Shown here piece by piece: positions 8,708 through 17,323 of a stretch of DNA of 64,000 bases (the stretch's first letter is position 1; every line of letters begins with the position of its first letter). The translations under genes and the position numbers were made by a program. The DNA comes from GCA-2693325 sp964011675 (GTDB taxonomy: Bacteria > Latescibacterota > UBA2968 > UBA8231). The stretch lies in NCBI GenBank assembly GCA_964011675.1, contig CAXGPR010000004.1:1-64000 (forward strand). The letters are read 5' to 3'. The notes below the pieces were generated by a model. The model ran no database searches, had not been told where the DNA came from, and was given only the letters and a program-made list of their open reading frames with translations.

Positions 8708-9418
8708 ATGCGAGTTATTATACCCCAACTATTTACCGCAGGTAACCTATTCTGCGGCTTTCTGGCCCTGCACTATGCGTTTAAAGGCAGCTATGTGCCA
8801 GCAGCTTGGCTCGTTTTCCTCGGGGCCGTGCTCGACAAGATGGACGGAAAGATAGCACGCGTCATGGGCAAAGATTCTCTCTTTGGAATACAGTTCGATT
8901 CAATCGTCGATATTTGCACCTTTGGTTTTGTCCCAGCCGTCATAATATACCAAGGCTACCTCAATTCGAGTTGGGGATTGGCACTGGCTTTCGCTTTTGT
9001 TCTCTGCGGTGCCATTCGCTTGGCGCGCTTTAACACGATCAGCATGAGTGAAGATAAGGAAGAAGACTACTACTTGGGTTTGCCCATACCCACAGCGGCT
9101 ATTTGCTTGACCCAGTTCATCGTTTTCGAGACGGCCTTTGAAGAAACATTGTCCATCGCTTACAAGACCAATGCGGCGGCAGCACTCGCGCTATCTCTAG
9201 CCTTTCTCATGATCAGTCGGCTCGACTACGACTCTGTACCCAACTTTCGCGGCACCTCATTCGCCGATCGTTTCAAACAGCTATTCTTTGTTGTTGCAAT
9301 CGTCCTCGTCCTCTACGAGAGTGCTTATTTCTTTCCGGTGACAATGATATACATATTTTCGGGTGTTTACCGCTGGATTATCGGTTTGTTCAGCAACGAA
9401 GTGACTCAACACGCTTAG
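8708..9418 (+). CDS. pssA: CDP-diacylglycerol-serine O-phosphatidyltransferase
   Basis: An integral inner-membrane enzyme of phospholipid synthesis (236 aa), condensing CDP-diacylglycerol with serine. The CDP-alcohol phosphotransferase signature is complete: DG-x2-AR-x8-G-x3-D-x3-D, spanning KMDGKIARVMGKDSLFG to FDSIVD (about residues 45-68). About six hydrophobic segments follow. The first block (VIIPQLFTAGNLFCGFLA) is typical of type II PssA. It sits 28 bases downstream of the htrA-type gene. Confidence 0.93.
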   Translation: MRVIIPQLFTAGNLFCGFLALHYAFKGSYVPAAWLVFLGAVLDKMDGKIARVMGKDSLFGIQFDSIVDICTFGFVPAVIIYQGYLNSSWGLALAFAFVLCGAIRLARFNTISMSEDKEEDYYLGLPIPTAAICLTQFIVFETAFEETLSIAYKTNAAAALALSLAFLMISRLDYDSVPNFRGTSFADRFKQLFFVVAIVLVLYESAYFFPVTMIYIFSGVYRWIIGLFSNEVTQHA

Positions 9419-9424
9419 GCCTCC

Positions 9425-9706
9425 ATGCTGCACGACAAACCGATCGGTCATCTACTTCTCATACTCTTTACCAGCACGCTCGGCGCAAATATACTGGGCG
9501 AAGCACTACGCGTTTTGTTGGGTTTTATCGCCGGCTCGGACACCATTGTAGAACGCGCATTGCTTCAGTATGTCACTTATTCCATAGGTCCGCATTGGCT
9601 AAATCTCATTATTCTCTCGTTCTCATTTGAACTGGCCCTGCGTTTCAACCTGATTACGGTACTGGGCATGTTCGTAGGTTGGTATTACTTCAAGTACAGC
9701 TACTGA
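9425..9706 (+). CDS. Small membrane protein, DUF4321-like
   Basis: A 93-aa protein with two or three hydrophobic segments. It starts 6 bases after pssA. The pattern, an N-terminal helix containing LGANILGEALRVLLG, a central acidic/polar part and a C-terminal LALRFNLITVLGMFVGWYYF, matches the layout I know for DUF4321 proteins. The function is unknown. It lies between a phospholipid synthase gene and tatA, so an envelope role is likely but unproven. Confidence 0.65.
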   Translation: MLHDKPIGHLLLILFTSTLGANILGEALRVLLGFIAGSDTIVERALLQYVTYSIGPHWLNLIILSFSFELALRFNLITVLGMFVGWYYFKYSY

Positions 9707-9730
9707 GTCTCCCAAAGGAGGATCCGCACC

Positions 9731-10030
9731 ATGTTTGGCATGGGCCACATTGAAATACTCATCATATTTCTCATCATATTACTGATTTTCGGGGCCAAGC
9801 GCATTCCAGAAATGGCGCAAGGTTTAGGTAAAGGTATTCGCGAATTTCGCACTGCGATGCGAGACGTCCAGGAAGAAATTGATATTAATGCGCCTCCCTC
9901 CAGCAACGCGCAGAAAAACAATATCGAGACAACTCCTGCAACGGAATCTGTAGCACAGAACGCTCCTAATAGTACCGGCGATAGCAGCGCTCAGCAAAGT
10001 GCCGAAAAGGGCGCAGAGAACAAGGCCTAA
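9731..10030 (+). CDS. tatA: Sec-independent translocase protein TatA
   Basis: TatA/Hcf106 family (99 aa). It forms the translocation pore of the Tat system for folded proteins. The N-terminal membrane helix (IEILIIFLIILLIFGAKRIPEMAQGLGKGIREFR) shows the usual short helix, FG hinge and amphipathic helix; the remaining 50 residues are a polar, Ala/Ser/Asn-rich tail. A strong AAAGGAGG site precedes the ATG. tatC is at 20.9 kb, so the tat genes are split. Confidence 0.92.
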   Translation: MFGMGHIEILIIFLIILLIFGAKRIPEMAQGLGKGIREFRTAMRDVQEEIDINAPPSSNAQKNNIETTPATESVAQNAPNSTGDSSAQQSAEKGAENKA

Positions 10031-10038
10031 ACTCTTTT

Positions 10039-11487
10039 ATGGGGCTCAACACAGAAACGGCACACGCGCTTTCTGCGCGTCTTCAATCGGGTGAAGTTAC
10101 GTCGCGTGAAATAACCCAAGCGAGTTTAGATCGCATAGCAGAAGTCGACGACCATATAAATGCATTTATCACTGTAGACGCTGACAGTGCGCTGACACAG
10201 GCCGATGCCATTGACCAGAAACGCGACGCGGGCGAGCCGCTGGGCCCGCTGGCGGGGATACCCATTGCGCTCAAGGACGTGCTCTGCGTGCGCGGCGGAC
10301 GCACGACCTGTGGGTCGCGCATTTTAAAAGACTACGTAGCACCCTATGACGCGACTTCGGTCAAACGCCTGCGTGATGCAGGCATGGTTTTCTTGGGCAA
10401 GACTAATATGGATGAGTTCGCAATGGGTTCATCCAACGAAAACTCCTATTTTGGTCCGGTGCGCAATCCTCGCAATTTGTCCCGCGTGCCCGGCGGCTCC
10501 AGCGGAGGTTCTGCCGCTGCGGTAGCGGCCAATGAGACAATAGTGGCGTTGGGATCAGACACGGGCGGCTCGGTCCGTCAGCCAGCGGGCTACTGCGGCG
10601 TAGTCGGATTCAAACCAACCTATGGACGCATTTCCCGATATGGGTTGGTAGCCTACGCATCTTCGCTGGATCAGATTGGTCCAATAAGCAAAGACGTGCG
10701 CGATGCAGCGCTCTTGTTAGGCGCAACGGCTGGCTATGATCCGCTTGATTCTACGTCAATTGACGCTCCCATACCCGATTACACGGCCCAGTTAACCGGG
10801 AACGCACAAGGATTGAAAGTAGGACTTGCTCACCAGCATTTTCCGGAACAGCTAAATTCAGAAATCGGCGACACTATTCACCGCGCGGCCAAAGCGCTGC
10901 AGGAAGCTGGCGCCGATCTAATCGACGTGAACCTACCAGTTGCAGGTCATCCTGAATACTGTATCGGCACCTATTATCTCATTGCCATGGCCGAAGCTTC
11001 AGCGAACCTCTCCCGCTACGACGGGATCAAGTTTGGTCATCGTTCCGCCGAAGGCAAGGACCTCACGGAGCTGTACCTGCAGTCTCGCAGTGAAGGATTT
11101 GGCGCCGAAGTAAAACAGCGTATAATGCTCGGGACCTATGCTCTCAGCACGGGCTACTACGATGCGTACTACCTAAAAGCACAAAAAGTGCGCACGCTGA
11201 TCCGCCAAGATTTTGACAAGGCATTTTCGCAGTGCGATGTGCTGCTCTCACCTGTAGCACCCACAACAGCTTTTGAATTAGGGGAACAGATTGGCGACTC
11301 ATTGCAGATGTATCTGAATGATATCTACACAGCCTCGGTAAACTTAGCAGGTATACCCGGCATTTCAGTGCCCTTTGCGACTTCTACTACCGATGGACTA
11401 CCCATCGGCGCTCAGTTCTTGGCACCCGTACTTGGAGAAGAAGTGCTACTGCGCGCTGCCTACGCCCTAGAAAAGGCGTCTGATTGA
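10039..11487 (+). CDS. gatA: Asp-tRNA(Asn)/Glu-tRNA(Gln) amidotransferase subunit A
   Basis: The glutaminase subunit of the GatCAB transamidation complex, which converts mischarged Glu-tRNA(Gln) or Asp-tRNA(Asn) to the correct amide form. At 482 aa it has the expected length. The amidase-signature Ser-cisSer-Lys triad is visible: Lys79 in PIALKDVLC, a serine in GGSSGGSAAAVAA and the nucleophile in GSDTGGSVRQPA. gatB and gatC are not in the window. It starts 8 bases after tatA. Confidence 0.95.
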   Translation: MGLNTETAHALSARLQSGEVTSREITQASLDRIAEVDDHINAFITVDADSALTQADAIDQKRDAGEPLGPLAGIPIALKDVLCVRGGRTTCGSRILKDYVAPYDATSVKRLRDAGMVFLGKTNMDEFAMGSSNENSYFGPVRNPRNLSRVPGGSSGGSAAAVAANETIVALGSDTGGSVRQPAGYCGVVGFKPTYGRISRYGLVAYASSLDQIGPISKDVRDAALLLGATAGYDPLDSTSIDAPIPDYTAQLTGNAQGLKVGLAHQHFPEQLNSEIGDTIHRAAKALQEAGADLIDVNLPVAGHPEYCIGTYYLIAMAEASANLSRYDGIKFGHRSAEGKDLTELYLQSRSEGFGAEVKQRIMLGTYALSTGYYDAYYLKAQKVRTLIRQDFDKAFSQCDVLLSPVAPTTAFELGEQIGDSLQMYLNDIYTASVNLAGIPGISVPFATSTTDGLPIGAQFLAPVLGEEVLLRAAYALEKASD

Positions 11488-11508
11488 GAGACTCTGGAGA
11501 TTGATCTT

Positions 11509-12435
11509 ATGCATTTATTCGTTACGCTGATTGCCTTTTTCATGTATTCCGCACCGACGGCTCACGCAATCAACGCAAATGCTGGGACCACCGGTTTTAG
11601 TTTCTTGAAAATAGGCGTAGGTGCACGGGCGGTGGCGCTCGGCGGAGCTTATACCACTGCCACGGCCGATCCGGAAGCAGCCGCATGGAATCCAGCAGGC
11701 CTTTGGGGCATTAATAAACGCACGGCTTCCCTATCGTTTAACCGCTACTTAGTTGATTCTCAAGCGGGTTTTATCAGCACAACGCTACCCACTCCTAAGC
11801 GAGTCTGGTCAATTAGTGCCAACTATGTGACGTACGGAATAATGCAGCGCACCGACAGTGAAGGCGCAAACTTAGGCTCTTTCTCCGCGGCAGACATGGC
11901 CGCTTACCTTTCGCTGGCACAGCCAGTATGGCGAGATTGGCTAACGCTGGGGGCAAGTGTTAAAGCCATTTACTCCAATATTGACGCGTTTTCCTCAGAT
12001 GCATACGCACTGGATTTGGGCCTATTGATTCGCGGTCCCCTTCAGGGAATGCACTTGGGTGCTTCACTCAGCAACTTGGGCTTTGTGCGCAGTGCTTACG
12101 TTGGCGAGTTCAAGGATTCACTTCCTGTGCACATGCGTTTTGGCCTTTCACACCGCCCTGCTCATATGCCGATACCGATGCTCCTACTAGCCGACTTCAA
12201 TCTGCCTAACGACAGCGATCCCTATCTCTCTCTTGGACTCGAGGTCCAGGTAGTCAGCGGACTTTACGTCCGCCCCGGCTACAGCCTGCAACAGGCGGGC
12301 TCAGCAGACGAAGATTCGGTGGGCCTGTCAGCTGGAGCTGGCTTTGCCGCCAAGCGATATCGACTGGACTACGCCTACTCGTCTTACGCGGATTTGGGCG
12401 ATGTGCATCGCGTGTCGATTGTAGGTGGCTTTTAG
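11509..12435 (+). CDS. PorV/PorQ-family outer membrane beta-barrel protein
   Basis: 308 aa with a signal peptide (LIAFFMYSAPTAHA). The mature protein begins with the block GTTGFSFLKIGVGARAVALGGAY and then DPEAAAWNPAGL, characteristic of PorV/PorQ proteins in the FadL-like superfamily. The rest alternates hydrophobic and polar residues and ends in an aromatic/hydrophobic strand (VSIVGGF). PorV is the shuttle/attachment factor of the type IX secretion system. The convergent gene encodes a protein with a type A sorting domain, so a shuttle-cargo relation is plausible. Confidence 0.85.
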   Translation: MHLFVTLIAFFMYSAPTAHAINANAGTTGFSFLKIGVGARAVALGGAYTTATADPEAAAWNPAGLWGINKRTASLSFNRYLVDSQAGFISTTLPTPKRVWSISANYVTYGIMQRTDSEGANLGSFSAADMAAYLSLAQPVWRDWLTLGASVKAIYSNIDAFSSDAYALDLGLLIRGPLQGMHLGASLSNLGFVRSAYVGEFKDSLPVHMRFGLSHRPAHMPIPMLLLADFNLPNDSDPYLSLGLEVQVVSGLYVRPGYSLQQAGSADEDSVGLSAGAGFAAKRYRLDYAYSSYADLGDVHRVSIVGGF

Positions 12436-12524
12436 AAGCGACGTCTTAGAGCCTCATTGCTAATTTATGGTGGACAATGAATCTCTTTGCCCCTATCGAC
12501 TTCCTATTTAGACTAGCATTGAAC

Positions 12525-15500
12525 TTAACGTAGCAACACGAGTGAACGACTGCGCACGTGATCCTTCGCATAGAGACGATAAAAGTACACTCCACTAGCT
12601 ATATTTATTTCCTGATCATTACGCCCATCCCAAGTCAGCTCATGTCGTCCCGCTTCCATATCAGAAGACAACAGGGTCCGCACGGACTGTCCCAGTACGT
12701 TGTATACAACTATGCGCACACGAGTAGGTTCAGGCAGGGTGAAGGCAATGCGCGTCTCCGAATTAAACGGATTGGGATAATTAGGGAGAAGCTGCATGTC
12801 TTCTGGAAGCGCATTATCCTCTCTCACCGCCGTTGGTCTCAGCCCTTCGACAAATTCAATGCGACGATTGATAGGCAGTGAAGTCGCGCGCTGAACGCGC
12901 CTATTTGGCCAATGTAAGACAAGCGAGTCAACGCGTCCCTCACGACCGAGACCAAAGTGAACAAGGCGACTGCTCAACGCCATACCCGCCGTGCCGTTAA
13001 CTTGCCTATGTATCGTTCGACTTCCCGCATATAACGTTACACGCGCGCCAACCGCGTTACGGTTGCTCTCGCTCCCGCGCAGACGAACCTGCAGCCAATC
13101 TGATGAATCGCCATCATTGCGGTAGAGGCGATTGGAGTAACGCTCGTTGACTACATAGGGATCTAAATCTCCGTCGTTGTCGTAATCGCTTAACAGTACG
13201 GCGCGAGTACGCACCGAGTCGACCATACCGAGCGCGAATGCCACGTCTTTAAACGTTCCATCTCCCCTATTCATGTAAACGCGATTGGCACCACGCGCAT
13301 TGACTACAAACAGATCGAGATCACCGTCGTTATCATAGTCTCCAAAGGCACACCCCGTGCCAGATCCTTGGTTTTCCACTCCGCTCTGACTCGCTACGTC
13401 AACAAATTTTTTGGTATCGAGGTCGTTTCGCCAGAGCACACTGCGCCAAGTCTGATTCACGACGTAAAGATCAAAATCTCCGTCGGCGTCGTAATCTCCC
13501 ATTGCTATGCCAACGGCATCGCCTTCGTCGCCGACTTGGGTTGCCACGTAAGACGAATCACCTGTCTCGGCATAGAATAGGTCGTATGTGCCGTACATAC
13601 TCGCATACAAGTCTATGTCCCCATCCAAATCAAAGTCAGAAAATGCCGCTGCAGACCCGGTGAAACGCTGATAACTGATTACCCGGCGTCGACGGCGTTC
13701 GTCTTTGAACTGACCAGCAACATTGTGAAAGAGCGCGTTGTACTGGCCACGAAATTTGGACACGTATAAATCGAGCTGCCCGTCGGCATCGTAATCACCT
13801 ACAGCCGTAGCGTAACTGGCTTGAACTTCGTCTATGCCCACCTCCTCACTCGCATCTACAAATGTGCCGTCACCGCTGTTATACAGCAACCGGTCGGGCT
13901 CTCCTGGCGGAAGAAAACCGCCCTTCGACATGTACATATCCTGATGTCCATCGCCGTTAAAATCGGCGAAGACAACGCCCGTACCATTTCCAGAATCGGC
14001 CGTCCCGTTAACTTGCGTCACGTCGCTAAACCGCACTCCGTCGTTCCGGTAAAATACGTTGTCACCCACTCCGTACGAGCCACCGTTAGAAACGTATAAA
14101 TCTATGTCTCCATCTCCGTCACTATCTGCCATAGCAGCCGACCACCCGGCACCTGCATCATCTATGCCCAGTTCGGCAGCCATTTCCGTGAATGGGAACC
14201 AGTGTATCTTTCGCACCCATCGATTGTTAGCTATGAGATTATCCTCAACTAACAGTTGGAAGACGAATTCGTATAAACCGCCTCTTTGAGGGATAAATGC
14301 GGGCAGACTATACTCGATGCGCTCACCTGATCTTATTAACGGCAACGCACTCCGCTCATCGTATAGCAATACCCCCTCTGAGAAGACCTGTAATTGAAGT
14401 GTCTGACCTACGATCGATTGCTCACCAACATTGGCGATATCTACGCTGGGATTCAGCGGCCCGGAAGAAGGAACGTGTCGAGGTTCGTTGATTGCCATTA
14501 TGGCTAGATCATTCGTCGGAAGCAAAGGAGAAATCAACAGCATGCGATCAGTCGCGACCCTCTGTAAAAGCTGCTGGTTTCCCGAAGGCCAATAGACGCG
14601 CACATTGACTGGATTTTCACTTGGTAAACCAACGTGCACCTCGCCCATTGAACCGCTGCCCAACTGCGTATATGCCGCAGAATGACGCACCTGGCGGACG
14701 CCCTCACTTAGTACTTCGACGCGTGCACCTACGCTACTCGATGGAAGATTGAGGGACAGCCAGTGCCCGACTGACACTTCGTTGCGCAGCAGAGCATCCA
14801 CCCCGCGGACGCCGCTGAGAAAGACGTCAATGTCTCCATCGCGATCGATGTCCGCCGCTGCTGCACCGGCAGTTAGCGCCACTTTCTGCATCCGAGACGG
14901 TAGCGCCGTCGACGAAACAACGTCAAAATATCCATCACCGCGGTTGGCATACACGTCTACACCGCCTAAGTTTGATATGAGCAGATCGACGTCTCCATCC
15001 AAGTCAAAATCGGCGGCGACGCCGCCCGCACTGCTGTTGCGACCCTCAGCACCAACCCGATGCAGTTCAAAACGACCGCCACCATCGTTTTCCCACAGAG
15101 CGTTTTCCTGTTCGTTTGCCCGCAAGACGTACAGGTCAAAATCGCCGTCCCCATCATAGTCAGCAGGCAACCCGGCAACACTGAACCCATTCTCGCGCAG
15201 GCCGGCGCGGCCGGCGGCCTGATTAAACACACCCCGCCCATCATTAACATGTAGCAGGTCTACATAGCCAAAATTGGCGACATATAAGTCTTGATCTCCA
15301 TCACCGTCTATATCAAACGGCACGGCCGCAAAGGTCTCCTGTCCAGCCCGCAGAGCACTCTGGTTGAAGCTGACATCTATCGGAGGTTCTGCAGTGAGGT
15401 CAGTGAAGTACTGATTGCCACTACCGTAGCGATGCGTCGAGAATAGATCAAGCGACCCATTTCCGTCAAAATCGGCAAAGGCCGCCGAGGTAGCACCCGG

Positions 15501-15908
15501 ATAGCCAGGCGCTAGGGCATCTTCGGGGAGCAAAGACAGCCGTCCCAAATCGTTGCGTAAAAGCGCATTGGGCTCGTTGAAGCGAACGGCATAGAGATCC
15601 TCATCTCCATCTCCATCGTAATCGACAAATACCCCACCCATGGCGCGCCCAACCGGTGCAACAGCAGCGCGCTCATCGACAAAAGTACCGTCGCCTCGGT
15701 TCACGTATAACAGAGAGCCTGCATCTAATTCGAGACGAGCAACAAACAGATCGGGCCAGCCATCTCCATTGACATCGCCAAACACAGCACCGTTTGCGGT
15801 TCCACCATCATCTACACCAACAGCCCGTGCAACGTCGGAAAACACAATCTGCCCGCGCGCTGGTGAGTTAAATAAGGCAGCGCAAAGCAGTAGGATATAT
15901 GTATGCAT
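12525..15908 (-). CDS. Secreted FG-GAP/ASPIC repeat protein with C-terminal sorting domain
   Basis: A large exported protein. I place the start at the ATG at 15908 (1127 aa) because the signal peptide (MHTYILLLCAALFNSPARG) begins there; the frame is open another 28 codons upstream. The protein is built twice over. A first set of FG-GAP/VCBS repeats with calcium-type D-x-D-x-DG-D loops (about residues 25-400) is followed by an ASPIC/UnbV domain. Then comes a CARDB-like adhesion domain (about 460-570), a second set of FG-GAP repeats (about 580-920), a second ASPIC/UnbV domain, and a C-terminal FlgD-like/type A sorting domain (LLPNYPNPFNSETRI, VYNVLGQ, GVYFYRL). It is likely surface-attached or secreted. 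Confidence 0.88.
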   Translation of the reverse strand: MHTYILLLCAALFNSPARGQIVFSDVARAVGVDDGGTANGAVFGDVNGDGWPDLFVARLELDAGSLLYVNRGDGTFVDERAAVAPVGRAMGGVFVDYDGDGDEDLYAVRFNEPNALLRNDLGRLSLLPEDALAPGYPGATSAAFADFDGNGSLDLFSTHRYGSGNQYFTDLTAEPPIDVSFNQSALRAGQETFAAVPFDIDGDGDQDLYVANFGYVDLLHVNDGRGVFNQAAGRAGLRENGFSVAGLPADYDGDGDFDLYVLRANEQENALWENDGGGRFELHRVGAEGRNSSAGGVAADFDLDGDVDLLISNLGGVDVYANRGDGYFDVVSSTALPSRMQKVALTAGAAAADIDRDGDIDVFLSGVRGVDALLRNEVSVGHWLSLNLPSSSVGARVEVLSEGVRQVRHSAAYTQLGSGSMGEVHVGLPSENPVNVRVYWPSGNQQLLQRVATDRMLLISPLLPTNDLAIMAINEPRHVPSSGPLNPSVDIANVGEQSIVGQTLQLQVFSEGVLLYDERSALPLIRSGERIEYSLPAFIPQRGGLYEFVFQLLVEDNLIANNRWVRKIHWFPFTEMAAELGIDDAGAGWSAAMADSDGDGDIDLYVSNGGSYGVGDNVFYRNDGVRFSDVTQVNGTADSGNGTGVVFADFNGDGHQDMYMSKGGFLPPGEPDRLLYNSGDGTFVDASEEVGIDEVQASYATAVGDYDADGQLDLYVSKFRGQYNALFHNVAGQFKDERRRRRVISYQRFTGSAAAFSDFDLDGDIDLYASMYGTYDLFYAETGDSSYVATQVGDEGDAVGIAMGDYDADGDFDLYVVNQTWRSVLWRNDLDTKKFVDVASQSGVENQGSGTGCAFGDYDNDGDLDLFVVNARGANRVYMNRGDGTFKDVAFALGMVDSVRTRAVLLSDYDNDGDLDPYVVNERYSNRLYRNDGDSSDWLQVRLRGSESNRNAVGARVTLYAGSRTIHRQVNGTAGMALSSRLVHFGLGREGRVDSLVLHWPNRRVQRATSLPINRRIEFVEGLRPTAVREDNALPEDMQLLPNYPNPFNSETRIAFTLPEPTRVRIVVYNVLGQSVRTLLSSDMEAGRHELTWDGRNDQEINIASGVYFYRLYAKDHVRSRSLVLLR

Positions 15909-16127
15909 GGTAGACCTTATCGTGAGGGGTGCAAGATAGCGCCAATGTACTCGCCTGCGTCTCAAGTGCAACGAACCCGTGGCGTGTAGCACACGTTACG
16001 ATGCCTCGGCCCAAATCGTACACATGCGGCCACAGCATAATCGAGGAAGAATATACGCGAATCCTTAAAAGACTGAGATTAGGCTGTTCCCCAACCATCT
16101 GGGACACCATTTTCAGGGACTCGCAGC
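15909..16127. other. Gap between the FG-GAP gene and a lamin-tail pseudogene
   Basis: 219 bases with no gene I can support. Short open frames on both strands have no recognisable protein pattern. The segment should hold the promoter of the minus-strand FG-GAP gene and of the former plus-strand gene. Confidence 0.4.
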
Positions 16128-16541
16128 ATGCGCCTACTCAACGATTGCGGAACACTGCTCGCCCTTTAATCGTTCCATTCATTAGCACACCCCACACAGA
16201 CGGCGGACGTGTATAACGGAAAGTTTCTTGCCGATCCTCCACAGAGTTTTGATGGAGATAGCAAGCAACACAACTACCAGAACGAGTTCATCGGATTACT
16301 TAACCTGAACGCCGACACCATATTGCTTTCGGGGTGGAAGATCTGCGACGATGATATTCTGGGCGACTAAGTTTTTCCTCCTCACACCGTATTGCCGCCC
16401 GCTTACTAAATCGTTTTATTCGGCGGAGGCAAACCGGCTAACCAAGACGAGCAGATTTTTGTCGACGACAGCCGCATAGGGAACGGATTGAGCAACAAAA
16501 ACTATGAAGCTACATCAACGCAACGAGGAATACTGTTAACC
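16128..16541 (+). pseudogene. Decayed secreted lamin-tail-domain protein
   Basis: One reading frame from an ATG at 16128 (preceded by CAGGGA) gives a coherent protein interrupted by three in-frame TAA codons (16167, 16368, 16407). The N-terminus looks like a signal peptide remnant. Then follow the lamin-tail blocks NEFIGLLNLNADTILLSGWK, the FPPHTVLPP turn, IVLFGGGKP and FVDDSRIGNGLSN. These match the order and spacing of bacterial LTD domains in secreted FCB proteins. The frame is undamaged by indels, so the loss may be fairly recent. It ends within the domain, and no second domain is visible downstream. Confidence 0.75.
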
Positions 16542-16759
16542 TGACAACTGAAACTCCTTGTTATAAAGACTGATCGCTTACACGCACTGAGAGCAGAGCT
16601 ACAGCACTTCATGTAGACCAATCGACGGTGTTTCCCTGTATACGATCAGACAGGTCCTCGTCCATCATCTCGGCAAAGTACTTTTTACAAAATAAAAATC
16701 CCATCCTAGTTTAAGCAGAGCGGGATAAAACCGGTCTTGTCGGCGCAAACAAGGTGCGT
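16542..16759. other. Gap downstream of the lamin-tail pseudogene
   Basis: 218 bases without a supported gene. A short minus-strand stretch at about 16.61-16.69 kb has a protein-like look (CKKYFAEMMDEDLSDRIQ) but no start, context or known family. Confidence 0.35.
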
Positions 16760-17218
16760 TTATTTGGAATACGCCGTCTTAAACTCGTGCAACAGGTCGT
16801 GTAGTACTTGAGGATGGGTCGTATCAACTGACTGCTTACAGAGCATAGCCGTACTCAGCATCTTGTGAAGCAGCACCAGCTTGTTTATATAAGACGCAAA
16901 TTCAGCGGCGCCGTCGTCCGTAGGAGCTTTCAATCGCTGCGTCATAAAATACTGCGTCACTGCGTGCTGAATTTTTTTGGCATGCTCTTCCTTAGTCATC
17001 ACCCAACGGGCCAATTGATTTGCGCTCTGAGCGTCATCTTTGCTCGCCAGGTCAGCAATCATGCCCATTGCTTTCTCTATGGTTTGCACATCTTCAGCTA
17101 TGGCGGAAAAACGCGCGTCATCGCCGTAGATACCGCAGGGTACTTCGCAGTGCGCATAGAGGTCAGGTGAACACATGCAAATAGCAGCCAAAACAAGTGT
17201 AATAACGTATCGGGACAT
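16760..17218 (-). CDS. sodN: Nickel superoxide dismutase with Sec signal peptide
   Basis: SodN dismutes superoxide using a nickel ion held by the N-terminal hook of the mature enzyme. I place the start at the ATG at 17218 (152 aa) because GGAGGAG lies just upstream; the open frame extends 21 codons further. The first 22 residues form a signal peptide (ITLVLAAICMCSPDLYA), and cleavage after Ala22 would leave HCEVPCGIYG as the new N-terminus. This keeps the hook ligands His1, Cys2 and Cys6 and Tyr9, with Glu for the more common Asp3. The 130-residue helical rest fits the family. No SodX/SodT maturation peptidase is adjacent. Confidence 0.93.
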   Translation of the reverse strand: MSRYVITLVLAAICMCSPDLYAHCEVPCGIYGDDARFSAIAEDVQTIEKAMGMIADLASKDDAQSANQLARWVMTKEEHAKKIQHAVTQYFMTQRLKAPTDDGAAEFASYINKLVLLHKMLSTAMLCKQSVDTTHPQVLHDLLHEFKTAYSK

Positions 17219-17323
17219 AAAGAGTCTCCTCCAATTATTAATGTCACATATTATCCGCAAAGAGTATATTAGTAACCGCAAAACACAGCAACCAAGAGAC
17301 GACTAAAGACCAGGGAGAACGAT

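Noticed and set aside
16610..16690. Short minus-strand stretch with protein-like composition (AEMMDEDLSDRIQ)
   Set aside because: Too short, with no start codon context and no family I recognise; listed only within the gap entry.
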